DNA of 64,000 nucleotides from Aeromicrobium ginsengisoli (GTDB lineage: Bacteria > Actinomycetota > Actinomycetes > Propionibacteriales > Nocardioidaceae), in NCBI RefSeq assembly GCF_004134905.2, contig NZ_SDPQ02000003.1, forward strand, positions 372,001 through 436,000, in the 5' to 3' direction. The position numbers and the translations under genes were made by a program. Numbering within the stretch: the stretch's first letter is position 1; each line of letters opens with the position of its first letter. Below the pieces are notes generated by a model. The model was not told where the DNA came from. It saw only the letters and a list, made by a program, of their open reading frames with translations, and did not search any database. Below, piece after piece: positions 1-10,959 of the stretch.

Positions 1-772
1 CACGATCACGGAGACGGGACCCAACGTCGACGGTGGCAGCCGAACCTTCACGTGCACGACGGCCGCTGACACGCAGCAGCCGGGCAGCACGGCGACCTAC
101 TGTCATGGCGATGTGGGCGCACCCACCCTCGCCAAGGCGAAGGCCAGCGGCGTCACGGTCACCCCCGCGATCATCCCGACGGACCAGATGTTCATCGCGG
201 CCCCCGGGAGCACCGTCACGATCCAGCAGACGACCGTGATGCCCAACCTGCTCCGTGACACGACGACGGCGACGATCAACCCCTGCGTGTTCTCGGGAGA
301 CGGCGATGCCTGCCCGCAGGTCGGCGGGTTGTCGGCGCTGTTCAACGATCCCGGGCTGCCGCCGATCGCGGTCGACGACAAGGCCACGACCCGTGAGGGA
401 CGCGCCGTCGACATCGACGTCCTCGACAACGACGACCCGGTCAACGGGGCGCCCGTCAGCGGTCTGGCCGTCACGTCGGACCCGAGTGACGGGACCGCGA
501 AGGTCAGCAGCGGCGAGATCACCTACACGCCCGACGACGGCTTCACCGGCACGGACACGTTCGACTACCGCTACAACACGCCCAACGGCTCCGCCACGGC
601 GACGGTGACCGTCACGGTTCGGCCGCAGGAGGTGGCCGACGCCGACCAGGCGCTGCCCGACACCGGCGGCGCGGACCCACGGCTCTTCGGCTTCGGCGCG
701 CTGCTCCTGGTCGCCGGTGGCTGGCTGACGGCTCGAGGACGGCGCCCGGGCGCCCATGCCCCTACCGACTGA
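1..772 (+). CDS. LPxTG-anchored surface protein, C-terminal part (5' end outside window)
   Basis: The reading frame is open from base 2, so only the last 256 or so residues are seen. An Ig-like module begins around AVDDKATTREG and runs through DVLDNDD, ITYTPDDGF and DTFDYRY. This is the pattern of the Big_9/cadherin-like bacterial surface repeats, which usually stand in tandem. The C-terminus is a sortase sorting signal: LPDTGG, about 18 hydrophobic residues, then an RGRR-containing basic tail. The protein is therefore expected to be exported, cut between T and G, and linked to the cell wall. Whether it is an adhesin or has an enzymatic domain cannot be told from this part. The stop overlaps the start of the next gene. 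Confidence 0.85.
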   Translation, partial: TITETGPNVDGGSRTFTCTTAADTQQPGSTATYCHGDVGAPTLAKAKASGVTVTPAIIPTDQMFIAAPGSTVTIQQTTVMPNLLRDTTTATINPCVFSGDGDACPQVGGLSALFNDPGLPPIAVDDKATTREGRAVDIDVLDNDDPVNGAPVSGLAVTSDPSDGTAKVSSGEITYTPDDGFTGTDTFDYRYNTPNGSATATVTVTVRPQEVADADQALPDTGGADPRLFGFGALLLVAGGWLTARGRRPGAHAPTD

Positions 773-1403
773 GGGGCTCGACGGCTGGTGGCGGTGCCTC
801 GCGCTGAACGGCGACGGCACCCCCGCCTGGCTGGCGATCATGCCGGCGACGGCCGAGCACGGTGACGGCGTGCTCGTCGAGCTGCCCGAACCCCAGGCGT
901 CCGAGGCGCTCGACCCGCACGTGATGTGCGTCGCCCGCTACGCCGACGGGCAGGTCGCCGAGCTGGTCGTGTCACCAGACGTCGCGCCCAAGGCACCGCC
1001 CCTGTGGTTCGCCGACCTGCCGGACCCGACCGCCACGCCGCCGACCGCGACCGTCATCGCCTTCACCGGCTACGACGTTCCGGCTGGCACCTTGGTCGAC
1101 CGCTTACGACTGCGCGAGCTCGGCGCCACGAGCGATGAGCAGCTCGGCGCCTTGCGGTGGTACCCGAACACGGGCGAGGTCGACCAGATCTACGTCTCCC
1201 CGACCTGGCGCCGGCGCACGATCGCCACCGCGATGCTGGTGGCTGCGGGAACACTCAGCGTCGCGCGCCACGGGTCGCGGCTGTGGGCCGACGGCCAGCG
1301 CACGGCGATGGGCGAGCGCCTCCGCAACGCCGAGACCTGGGCGCACCGCGCAGCGGACCTGACCCACATCCACCCGCCGATGACCCCGTTCGACGAACGC
1401 TGA
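756..1403 (+). CDS. GNAT-like N-acetyltransferase domain protein
   Basis: A 215-residue protein whose ATG overlaps the end of the surface-protein gene by 17 bases, so the two may be co-transcribed. The C-terminal third contains VDQIYVSPTWRRRTIATAML, which resembles the acetyl-CoA binding loop of GNAT enzymes (V-x-P-x-W-R-R-x-x-I-x-x-x-L), with arginine-rich spacing in place of the usual RGxG. The first 110 residues do not match a family I know. The substrate is unknown, and the fold assignment rests on this single motif. No signal peptide or membrane segment is visible. Confidence 0.6.
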   Translation: MPLPTEGLDGWWRCLALNGDGTPAWLAIMPATAEHGDGVLVELPEPQASEALDPHVMCVARYADGQVAELVVSPDVAPKAPPLWFADLPDPTATPPTATVIAFTGYDVPAGTLVDRLRLRELGATSDEQLGALRWYPNTGEVDQIYVSPTWRRRTIATAMLVAAGTLSVARHGSRLWADGQRTAMGERLRNAETWAHRAADLTHIHPPMTPFDER

Positions 1404-1409
1404 GCGCCG

Positions 1410-1940
1410 CTACGTCCCGCAGTCGATGTCGACCGTGAGCTTGACCTGCTTGCGGTCGTTGACGTCGGGCTTGGCGATGTCCCCCATCTCGGCGAGCGTG
1501 ACCGATCCAGTGACCTTCGAACCGTCGTCCTTGATGTCGTACGGCAGGGTGTCCGCGGAGATCCTCGTGAACATCAGGATCTTGTCTCCCTTGACCGTGA
1601 ACGAGTCGCCCCGCTCGTGGTCGCTGGGTGCGGGCCCGGAGATCACGCTCAACGACCCGGTCTTGCCCGACGCCGCGAACTTCGCGGTCACCTGGATGCC
1701 GCCCTCGACCGGCACGCAGACGACTTCCGACAGGTTGCCCTGGCCCTCCAGCGAGCCACTGACCCTGAACGTGCCGCTCGTGCTCGGCTCCGCCGGGGCG
1801 TCGCTCGTGGCCGCCGGTGCGGATGACGATGCCTTGGTCGTGTCGGCGGGCGAGTCGTCCGATCCTCCTCCACAGCCCGCCAGCAGCGTGGCTGCGACGG
1901 CCGCCACTCCCAGTCGTACGCGCATCTGGCTCACATGCAT
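1410..1940 (-). CDS. Putative secreted lipoprotein
   Basis: The N-terminus has a hydrophobic stretch ending in the lipobox LLAGC followed by GGGSDDS, so the protein is expected to be lipidated on this cysteine and held on the outer face of the membrane. A low-complexity Ser/Ala/Thr linker follows, then about 110 residues of beta-rich sequence with SGSLEGQGNLSEV and VTGSVTLAEMGD. No enzymatic motif is visible. I chose the ATG at 1940 (MHVSQM); a GTG at 1934 or ATG at 1925 would give equally good signal peptides. It is convergent with the GNAT-like gene. Function unknown. Confidence 0.75.
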   Translation of the reverse strand: MHVSQMRVRLGVAAVAATLLAGCGGGSDDSPADTTKASSSAPAATSDAPAEPSTSGTFRVSGSLEGQGNLSEVVCVPVEGGIQVTAKFAASGKTGSLSVISGPAPSDHERGDSFTVKGDKILMFTRISADTLPYDIKDDGSKVTGSVTLAEMGDIAKPDVNDRKQVKLTVDIDCGT

Positions 1941-2000
1941 CCCCGATCGTCGTCCCACCCGAACATGTCGTGCCAGATTAACCGGGCGCGGAGCTGCTGC

Positions 2001-2167
2001 TCAGAGCCGCCTTGACCCGACCTGGTGCACGCGCGAGCCCATGATCATGTCGGCGAAGGTCCGCTTCTCGGAGTCCCACGCCGGCCACAGGTAGCCGAGG
2101 AAGCACGGCAGGAAGTCCAGTGCCACGCGGCGTACCGCCTGACGTGGAAGTCCTGGTGCTCGGCCAT
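2001..2167 (-). pseudogene. Broken remnant of an RDD-family protein (C-terminal end)
   Basis: About 50 codons ending at 2001 encode FLGYLWPAWDSEKRTFADMI, nearly identical to GLGYLWPLWDSEKRTFADMI at the end of the intact RDD gene just upstream. The N-terminal membrane segments are missing. An ATG at 2167 has a good ribosome binding site (GGGGGA, six bases before) and begins MAEHQDFHV, but its frame is one base off the conserved part; joining the two frames near 2140 restores similarity (VRQAV versus VRQIV). I read this as the decayed end of a tandem duplicate. A sequencing error cannot be excluded, but even without the shift the protein would be only about 56 residues. Confidence 0.7.
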
Positions 2168-2185
2168 CGTCTCCCCCGTTGGTGG

Positions 2186-2665
2186 CTAGCGCTTGCTCAG
2201 CGAGGAGGACTGATAGACCCGCGTCGAGAGGATCATGTCCGCGAACGTGCGCTTCTCGCTGTCCCAGAGCGGCCACAGGTATCCCAGGCCGCAAGGGAGA
2301 GCATCGAGGATGTGGACGATCTGGCGGACGAACGACATTCCGGCCCCGATCGGCTCGCCACTGCCGGCACGACCCAGCGTGATGCCGAGGATCGACTTGC
2401 CGAGCGACGCGCCGGTGGTGCCCTGGCGATAGACCGTGTTGTAGAAGAACCAGGCGGCTCCGAACAGGTAGTAGACCGCCGCCCCCGCACCCGACAGCTG
2501 GAACGAGAAGCTGCCGTCTGCGGTGTCGGTCGTGCCGAACGTCGCGATGCAGATGACGAACACGATGAGCGTCGGAACCGAGTCCAGGATCGACGCGCCG
2601 ACACGTGCGCCCCATCCGGCGAACTTCGGGCTGGACGGCCAGGTCGGGTAGTACTGCTGAGACAT
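2186..2665 (-). CDS. RDD-family membrane protein
   Basis: A 159-residue protein with the start chosen at MSQQYYPTWP (ATG 2665), which has a GGAG-type site upstream. It carries the RDD hallmarks: R and D in GWGARVGASILDSVP at the start of the first membrane helix, and FLWP-like YLWPLWDSEKRTFADMI at the end of the last. There are three hydrophobic helices, at about residues 25-45, 60-80 and 115-135. RDD proteins are small integral membrane proteins, some linked to ion or solute transport, but most, like this one, have no known function. A degraded partial copy lies directly downstream. Confidence 0.85.
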   Translation of the reverse strand: MSQQYYPTWPSSPKFAGWGARVGASILDSVPTLIVFVICIATFGTTDTADGSFSFQLSGAGAAVYYLFGAAWFFYNTVYRQGTTGASLGKSILGITLGRAGSGEPIGAGMSFVRQIVHILDALPCGLGYLWPLWDSEKRTFADMILSTRVYQSSSLSKR

Positions 2666-2755
2666 TCGTGAACTCCTGTCATTTCCCGGAGCCGTCAAAC
2701 TAGCCCCAAAGTGCGGGCGGCGTCGGGGAAATCGCGAATCCCGGCGATGGATGTC

Positions 2756-3139
2756 TCAGCGGCGCTTCTTGTGCCAGATCACGACGTGCTGGTCGGCGAT
2801 CAGGGCGGGCAGGTTCTGCGGGAGCTTGGTCTGGGCAAGCGCGGCCTGCAGCTCGGCGACCTTCTCCTGCAGGGCCAGCACCTGGTTCTCCAGCTCGATG
2901 ACGCGCTTGACGCCCTCGAGCCCGAGTCCCTCGGCGGTGAGCCGGGCCACGGTGCGCAGCAGCTCGATGTCACGGAGCGAGTAGCGCCGGCCGCCACCGC
3001 CCGTGCGGCCGGCCTCGACGAGGCCGAGGCGGTCGTAGGTGCGCAGGGTCTGCGGGTGCAGCCCGGACAGCTCGGCCGCCACGCTGATCACGAAGACCTT
3101 GGCCTCAGGCCCCGGAGGGCTGAACGGAGTGGAGCTCAT
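2756..3139 (-). CDS. hspR: HspR, MerR-family heat-shock repressor
   Basis: A 127-residue MerR-type regulator: winged-helix region FVISVAAELSGLHPQTLRTY, then GRRYSLRDIELLRTVARL, a coiled coil (LENQVLALQEKVAELQAAL), and a basic end. HspR represses the dnaK operon and usually binds HAIR sites with DnaK as co-repressor. This is the last gene of dnaK-grpE-dnaJ-hspR, the classic actinobacterial arrangement, and its ATG overlaps the dnaJ stop by one base (TGATG), which suggests translational coupling. It should therefore autoregulate its own operon from the site upstream of dnaK. Confidence 0.95.
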   Translation of the reverse strand: MSSTPFSPPGPEAKVFVISVAAELSGLHPQTLRTYDRLGLVEAGRTGGGGRRYSLRDIELLRTVARLTAEGLGLEGVKRVIELENQVLALQEKVAELQAALAQTKLPQNLPALIADQHVVIWHKKRR

Positions 3140-4263
3140 CAGGTCACCGCCTCGAACAATCCATCGCGGGGCGTGGATGCTCCGCGCAGGTCTCGCAACG
3201 TCTCGATCGCGGCCTTGGCCTCGTCGGGAAGCTCGGTCGGCACCTGCACCTCGACGGTGACGAGCAGGTCGCCGCGTCCGCCGGCCTTCTTCATGGCGCC
3301 CTTGCCGGTGGCCCGGAACGTACGCCCGTTGGGCGTGCCGGCCGGAATCTTGATGCGTACGGGCGGGCCGTCGAGCGTCGGCACCTGGATCTGCGCGCCC
3401 AGGGCCGCCTCGTCGAACGCCACCGGCACCGTGATCGTCAGGTGGTCGCCCTTGCGGCCGAACAGCTTGTGCGGCTCGACGTGGACCACGAGGAACAGGT
3501 CGCCTGCCGGACCGCCGGCGTCACCCTTGCCACCCTTGCCCTTGAGCCGGATGCGCTGGCCGTCCTTGACGCCGGCCGGCACCTTGACGTTGAGGGTGCG
3601 GCTCGACGGGGCCCGGCCCGAGCCGCGGCACACGTCGCACGGGTGCTCGACGATGAGTCCGCGCCCGCGGCACTGGTCGCACGGCTCGGTCATCGCGAAC
3701 AGGCCGCCGGCCGTGCCGGTCTGCATGCCGCTGCCCTGGCACTTGGAGCACACCTTGGGCACCGTGCCGGGCTTGGCGCCGGTGCCGTGACAGTTGGCGC
3801 ACGGTTCGTCGCTCGTCATCCGCAACGGCAGGGTCGCGCCCTCGACGGCCTGCTCGAACGTGATCGTCGCCTCGGTCTCGAGGTCGTCGCCCTTGCGCGG
3901 CTGCGGCTGGCGCTGACGTCCGCGGGAGCGGCCACCGAACAGGCCGCCGAGGAGGTCGCTGACGTCGAAGTCAGGCTGGCCAGGTCCGCCCGGGGGACGG
4001 AACCCGGCGTTGCCGCCACGGAACTGCCCGAACAGCGTGCGCTGCTCGTCGTACTCCTTGCGCTTGTCCTTGGACGAGAGCACGGCATAGGCCTCGGAGA
4101 CCTCCTTGAAGCGCTCCTCGGCCGCCTTGTTGCCCGGGTTGGAGTCGGGATGGTTGTCGCGCGCGAGCTTGCGATAGGCCTTCTTGATGTCGTCCTGCGA
4201 CGCATCCTTCTTGACGCCGAGGACCTTGTAGAAGTCCTTGGTCGCCCAGTCACTGGCTGCCAT
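3139..4263 (-). CDS. dnaJ: DnaJ co-chaperone (type I Hsp40)
   Basis: A 374-residue Hsp40. The N-terminal J domain ([14 protein letters not shown], with HPD in DNHPDSN) stimulates the DnaK ATPase. A Gly/Phe-rich linker ([14 protein letters not shown]) follows, then four zinc-binding CxxCxGxG motifs ([32 protein letters not shown]) and the C-terminal substrate-binding domains. All elements of a type I DnaJ are present and the length is normal. It is the third gene of the heat-shock operon, 17 bases after grpE and overlapping hspR by one base. Confidence 0.97.
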   Translation of the reverse strand: MAASDWATKDFYKVLGVKKDASQDDIKKAYRKLARDNHPDSNPGNKAAEERFKEVSEAYAVLSSKDKRKEYDEQRTLFGQFRGGNAGFRPPGGPGQPDFDVSDLLGGLFGGRSRGRQRQPQPRKGDDLETEATITFEQAVEGATLPLRMTSDEPCANCHGTGAKPGTVPKVCSKCQGSGMQTGTAGGLFAMTEPCDQCRGRGLIVEHPCDVCRGSGRAPSSRTLNVKVPAGVKDGQRIRLKGKGGKGDAGGPAGDLFLVVHVEPHKLFGRKGDHLTITVPVAFDEAALGAQIQVPTLDGPPVRIKIPAGTPNGRTFRATGKGAMKKAGGRGDLLVTVEVQVPTELPDEAKAAIETLRDLRGASTPRDGLFEAVT

Positions 4264-4280
4264 CCCGTCCTCCTTCCTGG

Positions 4281-6826
<2,546 letters not shown>

Positions 6827-6883
6827 TTTGCCCAAGGCCGAATCATTCCGGGTACGGGCAAGAGATTCCGGTACGTTTCGGAC

Positions 6884-7483
6884 ATGAAGTCACTGCCGCG
6901 CTCGGTCGTAGTCCTCGTCATGATCGGGCTCACGCTCGCCGGCTGCGGCGGGGGCAGCAGCGACGGCAAGGCTTCGCCGAAGGCGACGGCGGCCTCGAAG
7001 GCAACGGCGCCGAGCGTCAAGCCGGCGGACGGCAAGCGGATGAGCGGCACGGGCTACTCGGTCGCCGTGCCAAAGGGCTGGGGCAATCCCTCGCAGCAGA
7101 TCCCGGGCACCGAGCAGACCGACTTGTTCGCCGCAGACCTGGGCGACCATGACGGATTCAGCAGCAACTTCAACGTCGTCCGCAAGGCGGGTGTGGGTAC
7201 CCCCGACCTCGACGTGCTGGAGGAACAGCTGCCCGACCAGCTGCCCAAGACCCAGTTCACCTCGGTCGACGTCCGCGACCGGTCAACGATCGACGGCGAG
7301 CAGGCGATGCACATCTCGTTCGACCAGACAGTCGACGCGAACAAGAGCGTGGGCGAGCAGTACTACGTCTTCCACGACGACCAGATATTCGTCGTCACGT
7401 TCTCCTACGGCACCAACACCTCCACCGCCGAACGCGTCGACACCGCCGAGTCGATCCTGGCCAGCTGGAAGTGGGACTCGTAG
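6884..7483 (+). CDS. Putative lipoprotein, LpqN/DUF1795-like
   Basis: A 199-residue protein. The signal sequence ends in the lipobox LTLAGC at residues 17-22 and is followed by a Lys/Ala/Ser-rich linker. The mature domain (GYSVAVPKGWGNPSQQI, GFSSNFNVVRK, EQYYVFHDDQIFVVTFSY, ESILASWKW) has the layout of LpqN/PsbP-like domains: a membrane-proximal beta sheet, a strand reading out the input value, and a final helix with W-x-W. Such mycobacterial lipoproteins bind cell-envelope factors, but no ligand can be named here. It is divergent from dnaK and probably single. Confidence 0.75.
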   Translation: MKSLPRSVVVLVMIGLTLAGCGGGSSDGKASPKATAASKATAPSVKPADGKRMSGTGYSVAVPKGWGNPSQQIPGTEQTDLFAADLGDHDGFSSNFNVVRKAGVGTPDLDVLEEQLPDQLPKTQFTSVDVRDRSTIDGEQAMHISFDQTVDANKSVGEQYYVFHDDQIFVVTFSYGTNTSTAERVDTAESILASWKWDS

Positions 7484-7527
7484 CCTCCGCCGTCGGTTGT
7501 GCCCCTCCGTGGGTCTACTGTGACCGC

Positions 7528-8013
7528 ATGAGCGAGGCCGACGACCGCAGCGACGCCTGGGCGCGTACGGCCCACGAGCTCGTCACGGAGACCGCATCCA
7601 GGCAGATCTCCCGCGACATCGCGCACCTTGCCGAGATCGAGGTCGACAGCCACGGGGTACACGCCGTCTCGCCGCCTCCGGGCTACCAGGCGCCGGCATC
7701 AGGCGTGATCACGACGCACGTGCTCGCCCGCTCACGCGACGTGCCCGAGGCCGCGGTCGAGACCCGCGTCGCCGTCTGGGTCGCCAAGGAGTCCAACGAG
7801 CCGGCCGTGCTGCTGACCCGCGTCGGCAGCGACCGGGTGCTCGAGCTCTCCGCCTCCGACCTCGAGCCCGAGCCGACCGCCCAGGCCCGCGGGCAGGTCA
7901 ACGACTACGTCGCCGTCGTGATCGCCCACATGGTGTCGGCGCTCAACGCCGCGATGCAGCGCACCTACGGCCACGAGTCCGAGGTCGGCGAGCCGGAGTA
8001 CGGCGAGAGCTGA
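7528..8013 (+). CDS. Conserved hypothetical protein
   Basis: A 161-residue protein with start chosen at MSEADDRSDAW; the upstream in-frame GTG lacks a usable ribosome binding site. It is predicted soluble, with no signal peptide. It has an alpha/beta look: a strand pair around VETRVAVWVAKESNEPAVLLTRVGSDRVLELSASDL framed by helices at each end (TAHELVTETASRQ and DYVAVVIAHMVSALNAAMQRT). I do not recognise the family. A strong hairpin follows 25 bases after the stop, so transcription probably ends there. Confidence 0.6.
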   Translation: MSEADDRSDAWARTAHELVTETASRQISRDIAHLAEIEVDSHGVHAVSPPPGYQAPASGVITTHVLARSRDVPEAAVETRVAVWVAKESNEPAVLLTRVGSDRVLELSASDLEPEPTAQARGQVNDYVAVVIAHMVSALNAAMQRTYGHESEVGEPEYGES

Positions 8014-8037
8014 ACCTGGTTCATCACATTTGCTGAA

Positions 8038-8062
8038 ACCCCGCACCAATTCGGTGCGGGGT
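8038..8062 (+). terminator. Stem-loop terminator
   Basis: A perfect 10-bp stem (ACCCCGCACC / GGTGCGGGGT) with loop AATTC. The U tract after it is weak (GTTTTG a few bases on). It sits between the stop at 8013 and the next start at 8078 on the same strand. Confidence 0.75.
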
Positions 8063-8077
8063 CGCTAGGTTTTGCGC

Positions 8078-9442
8078 ATGAATCTGAGACGGTGGACCGC
8101 TGTCACAACGATTGCGCTCGTGGCGGCCTGCGGCGGCAGTGGCGGTTCGTCCGACAAGGACGAGCCCAAGGCCACCAAGCCCGACATCAGCAAGGTCAAG
8201 ATCGACGGCGATGCGTCAGCTCCGGTCAACAAGCTCGCCATCCAGTCGATCGCCGACCTCCAGGCGTACTGGACCGACGAGTACCCGAAGCTCTACGGCA
8301 AGAAGTACAAGCCGGTCAAGGGCGGGCTGTACGCCTCGACCCCGGACTCGACAGCGGGCCCCGAGTGCGCCAACAGCTACTCGGACGTCCAGGGCAATGC
8401 GTTCTACTGCAAGCTCGACGACTCGGTCGCCTGGGACGCACAGGAGCTGCTGCCTGATCTGCAGAAGAAGTACGGCGACTTCGTCATCCCCGTGATCCTC
8501 GCCCACGAGTGGGGCCACGCGATGCAGCAGCGATCCGGATTCTTCAGCGCGAACAAGCTGACCGTCTCGTCAGAGCTCCAGGCGGACTGCTTCGCCGGCG
8601 CCTTCTCCAAGCACGCCCAGAAGACCAACGAGTTCAAGGTCACCGCGGCAGACCTGGACAACGCGCTCGCCGGTTTCCTGGACCTGCGCGACACCCCCGG
8701 CACCAGCGCCACGGACGCCTCGGCGCACGGCAGCGGCTTCGACCGCGTCACCGCGTTCCAGGACGGCTTCGACAGCGGACTCACGAAGTGCAAGTCGTAC
8801 CAGGACGGCACTCCGGTCGTGCTGGAGCTGCCGTTCACCGACGCCGAGGACGCTGCCAGAGGTGGGGACGCTCCGTACGACACGATCGTCAACAAGGTGC
8901 CCTACGACATCGAGGACTACTGGACCCAGGTCTTCCCCAAGATCTCGAACGGCAAGGCGTGGACCCCGTTGAAGGGCTATGAGCCGTTCGACCCCACGAA
9001 GGCGCCGACCTGCAATGGCGAGTCGACGGCCGACTTCTCGTTGTTCTACTGCGTGCCCGAGGACTACATCGGCTTCGACAACGTGACGACGATGCCCGAG
9101 GTCTACCGGCAGGGCGGCGATTACGCGGTCACCACACTGCTCGCGACTCAATGGGGCCTGGCGGCATTGGCCAGGCTCGGTGACGAGTCCGACGCCAAGG
9201 TCGCGACGCTCAAGGGTGACTGCTTCGCCGGCGCCTACACGGCCAGCGTGGCCCTGCAGGACCGCTCGGAGACCAGCTCGTTCAGCCTCTCGCCCGGTGA
9301 CCTCGACGAAGGCATCAAGTCGCTGCTGGTCTTCCGCGGCGACGGCGATGTGGACCGTCAGGGCGCCGGCTACGGCCGGGTCGAGGCGTTCCGTACGGGT
9401 GTCATGGAGGGCGTCGCCCCCTGCGTCACCTACAAGGGCTGA
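8078..9442 (+). CDS. Lipoprotein with duplicated zinc-metallopeptidase domain; second copy inactive
   Basis: A 454-residue protein with lipobox ALVAAC (Cys18). Domain 1 (about residues 50-230) has HEWGH at 143-147, followed about 20 residues later by ELQADCFAGAF, which supplies the third zinc ligand. This is the layout of the 'putative neutral zinc metallopeptidase' family (YpfJ type). Domain 2 (about 265-450) repeats the same frame: YWTQVFPKI matches YWTDEYPKL, and GDCFAGAYTAS matches ADCFAGAFSKH. But HEWGH has become TQWGL and the downstream ELQAD has become TLKGD, so it cannot bind zinc in the usual way. It is probably a surface enzyme with a pseudo-enzyme partner in one chain. The substrate is unknown. 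ATG at 8078 is preferred over TTG at 8072. Confidence 0.8.
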   Translation: MNLRRWTAVTTIALVAACGGSGGSSDKDEPKATKPDISKVKIDGDASAPVNKLAIQSIADLQAYWTDEYPKLYGKKYKPVKGGLYASTPDSTAGPECANSYSDVQGNAFYCKLDDSVAWDAQELLPDLQKKYGDFVIPVILAHEWGHAMQQRSGFFSANKLTVSSELQADCFAGAFSKHAQKTNEFKVTAADLDNALAGFLDLRDTPGTSATDASAHGSGFDRVTAFQDGFDSGLTKCKSYQDGTPVVLELPFTDAEDAARGGDAPYDTIVNKVPYDIEDYWTQVFPKISNGKAWTPLKGYEPFDPTKAPTCNGESTADFSLFYCVPEDYIGFDNVTTMPEVYRQGGDYAVTTLLATQWGLAALARLGDESDAKVATLKGDCFAGAYTASVALQDRSETSSFSLSPGDLDEGIKSLLVFRGDGDVDRQGAGYGRVEAFRTGVMEGVAPCVTYKG

Positions 9443-9457
9443 GTCCCGCCGCTGAGG

Positions 9458-10930
9458 TCAGCTCCGGCTCTCCTCGGCGGTGAGGGGCCGGGCGATGTTC
9501 TCGAGCGACTGGCCCTCGGCCTTGACGCCCAGGAAGATCGCCACGACGCCGGCGCCGATCATCAGCCCGGCGCCGATGAAGTAGCCGATCGCTATCTGCG
9601 TGATGTCCTTGGACTCGGTCGCGTCGTCGATCAGCCGGCCGAACAGCAGCGGCCCGGCGATGCCGCCGACCGCGGTGCCGACGGCGTAGAAGAACGCGAT
9701 GCACAGCGCACGGGTCTCCATCGGGAACACCTCGCTGGCGGTCAGGTAGGCCGCGCTGGCCCCGGCCGACGCGATGAAGAACACGGCAGCGCCGAAGATC
9801 GTCAGGGTCGTGGCGGTGAGGTGGCCGAGCGACATCCCGGCGATCGCCAGCAGAGCGCCCGACACGATGTAGGTCCCGGCGATCATCGGCACCCGGCCGA
9901 CCTTGTCGAAGAAGGGGCCGAGCACGAGGGCGCCGACGAAGTTGCTGAACGCGAACACCGCGACGTACCACCCGGTCTGCTTGACGTCGAGGAACGTCGA
10001 GAGCGTGTCGCCGTACGTGAAGAAGAACGCGTTGTAGAGGAACGCCTGACCGGCGAACAGCGCCAGGCAGAGGATCGTCCGGCGGGGATAGAGCGCGAAG
10101 ACCGTGTGCGCGATCGTCGTGAACGGGATCGTCTTGCGCTGGCGGATCGTGATGGTCTCGTCGACCGGCTCGAGCTCGAGGTGGTCCTCCTCCTCGACGG
10201 TCCGCTCGATCTCCTTGACGATGCGCTCGCCCTCCTCCTCACGGCCGTGGATGAAGAGCCAGCGCGGGCTCTCAGGAACGTGGCGGCGCACCCACAGCAC
10301 GGCGAACCCGAGGATCGCGCCGAGGCCGAACGCGAAGCGCCAGCCGATGCCCTGATCGATGACGGTGGGGTCGGTCAACGGGATCGTGAGCAGGGCACCA
10401 CCCATCGCGCCGACCCAGAACGAGCCGTTGATCGCGATGTCGATGCGGCCGCGATACTTCGCCGGGATGAGCTCGTCGATCGCGGAGTTGATCGCGGCGT
10501 ACTCGCCGCCGATGCCCGTGCCGGTGATGAAGCGGCACACGAAGTACCAGAGCGGGTTCATCGAGAACGCCGTGAGGACCGTGCCGGCGAGATAGACCAG
10601 CAGCGTCAGCATGAACAGCTTCTTGCGGCCGAACCGATCGGTCAGCTGACCGAAGAACAACGCGCCGAGGCAGGCGCCGGCGACGTAGATCGCGCCGGCC
10701 ATGCCGATGTCGGAGCTGCTGAGGCCCAGGCCGTTGTCGCCATCCTTGAGCACGTCGGAGAGGTTGCCGACGATCGTGACCTCGAGCCCGTCGAGGATCC
10801 ACACCGTGCCGAGCCCGATGACGATCAGCCAGTGCCACCTGGCCCACGGCAACCGGTCCATCCGGGCGGGGATGTCGGTGGTGATGCGACCGATCTCAGG
10901 GCTCTTCGACGACTTCTCGGCGGTGGACAT
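9458..10930 (-). CDS. MFS transporter, sugar/aromatic-acid porter type
   Basis: A 490-residue protein with twelve predicted membrane helices and a charged central loop (EEEGERIVKEIERTVEEEDHLELE, about residues 225-255). The loop after helix 2 has the MFS signature GQLTDRFGRKKLF, and the equivalent after helix 4 is PAKYRGRIDI. ESPRWLFIHGR after helix 6 is typical of the sugar-porter/synaptic-vesicle-like group. It should be a proton-coupled importer of a small organic solute; the substrate cannot be deduced. It is convergent with the metallopeptidase lipoprotein and 29 bases beyond the sigma-factor gene in the same direction. Confidence 0.85.
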   Translation of the reverse strand: MSTAEKSSKSPEIGRITTDIPARMDRLPWARWHWLIVIGLGTVWILDGLEVTIVGNLSDVLKDGDNGLGLSSSDIGMAGAIYVAGACLGALFFGQLTDRFGRKKLFMLTLLVYLAGTVLTAFSMNPLWYFVCRFITGTGIGGEYAAINSAIDELIPAKYRGRIDIAINGSFWVGAMGGALLTIPLTDPTVIDQGIGWRFAFGLGAILGFAVLWVRRHVPESPRWLFIHGREEEGERIVKEIERTVEEEDHLELEPVDETITIRQRKTIPFTTIAHTVFALYPRRTILCLALFAGQAFLYNAFFFTYGDTLSTFLDVKQTGWYVAVFAFSNFVGALVLGPFFDKVGRVPMIAGTYIVSGALLAIAGMSLGHLTATTLTIFGAAVFFIASAGASAAYLTASEVFPMETRALCIAFFYAVGTAVGGIAGPLLFGRLIDDATESKDITQIAIGYFIGAGLMIGAGVVAIFLGVKAEGQSLENIARPLTAEESRS

Positions 10931-10959
10931 GGGTCGTCGTTACCCCCGTCATGGCAGCG

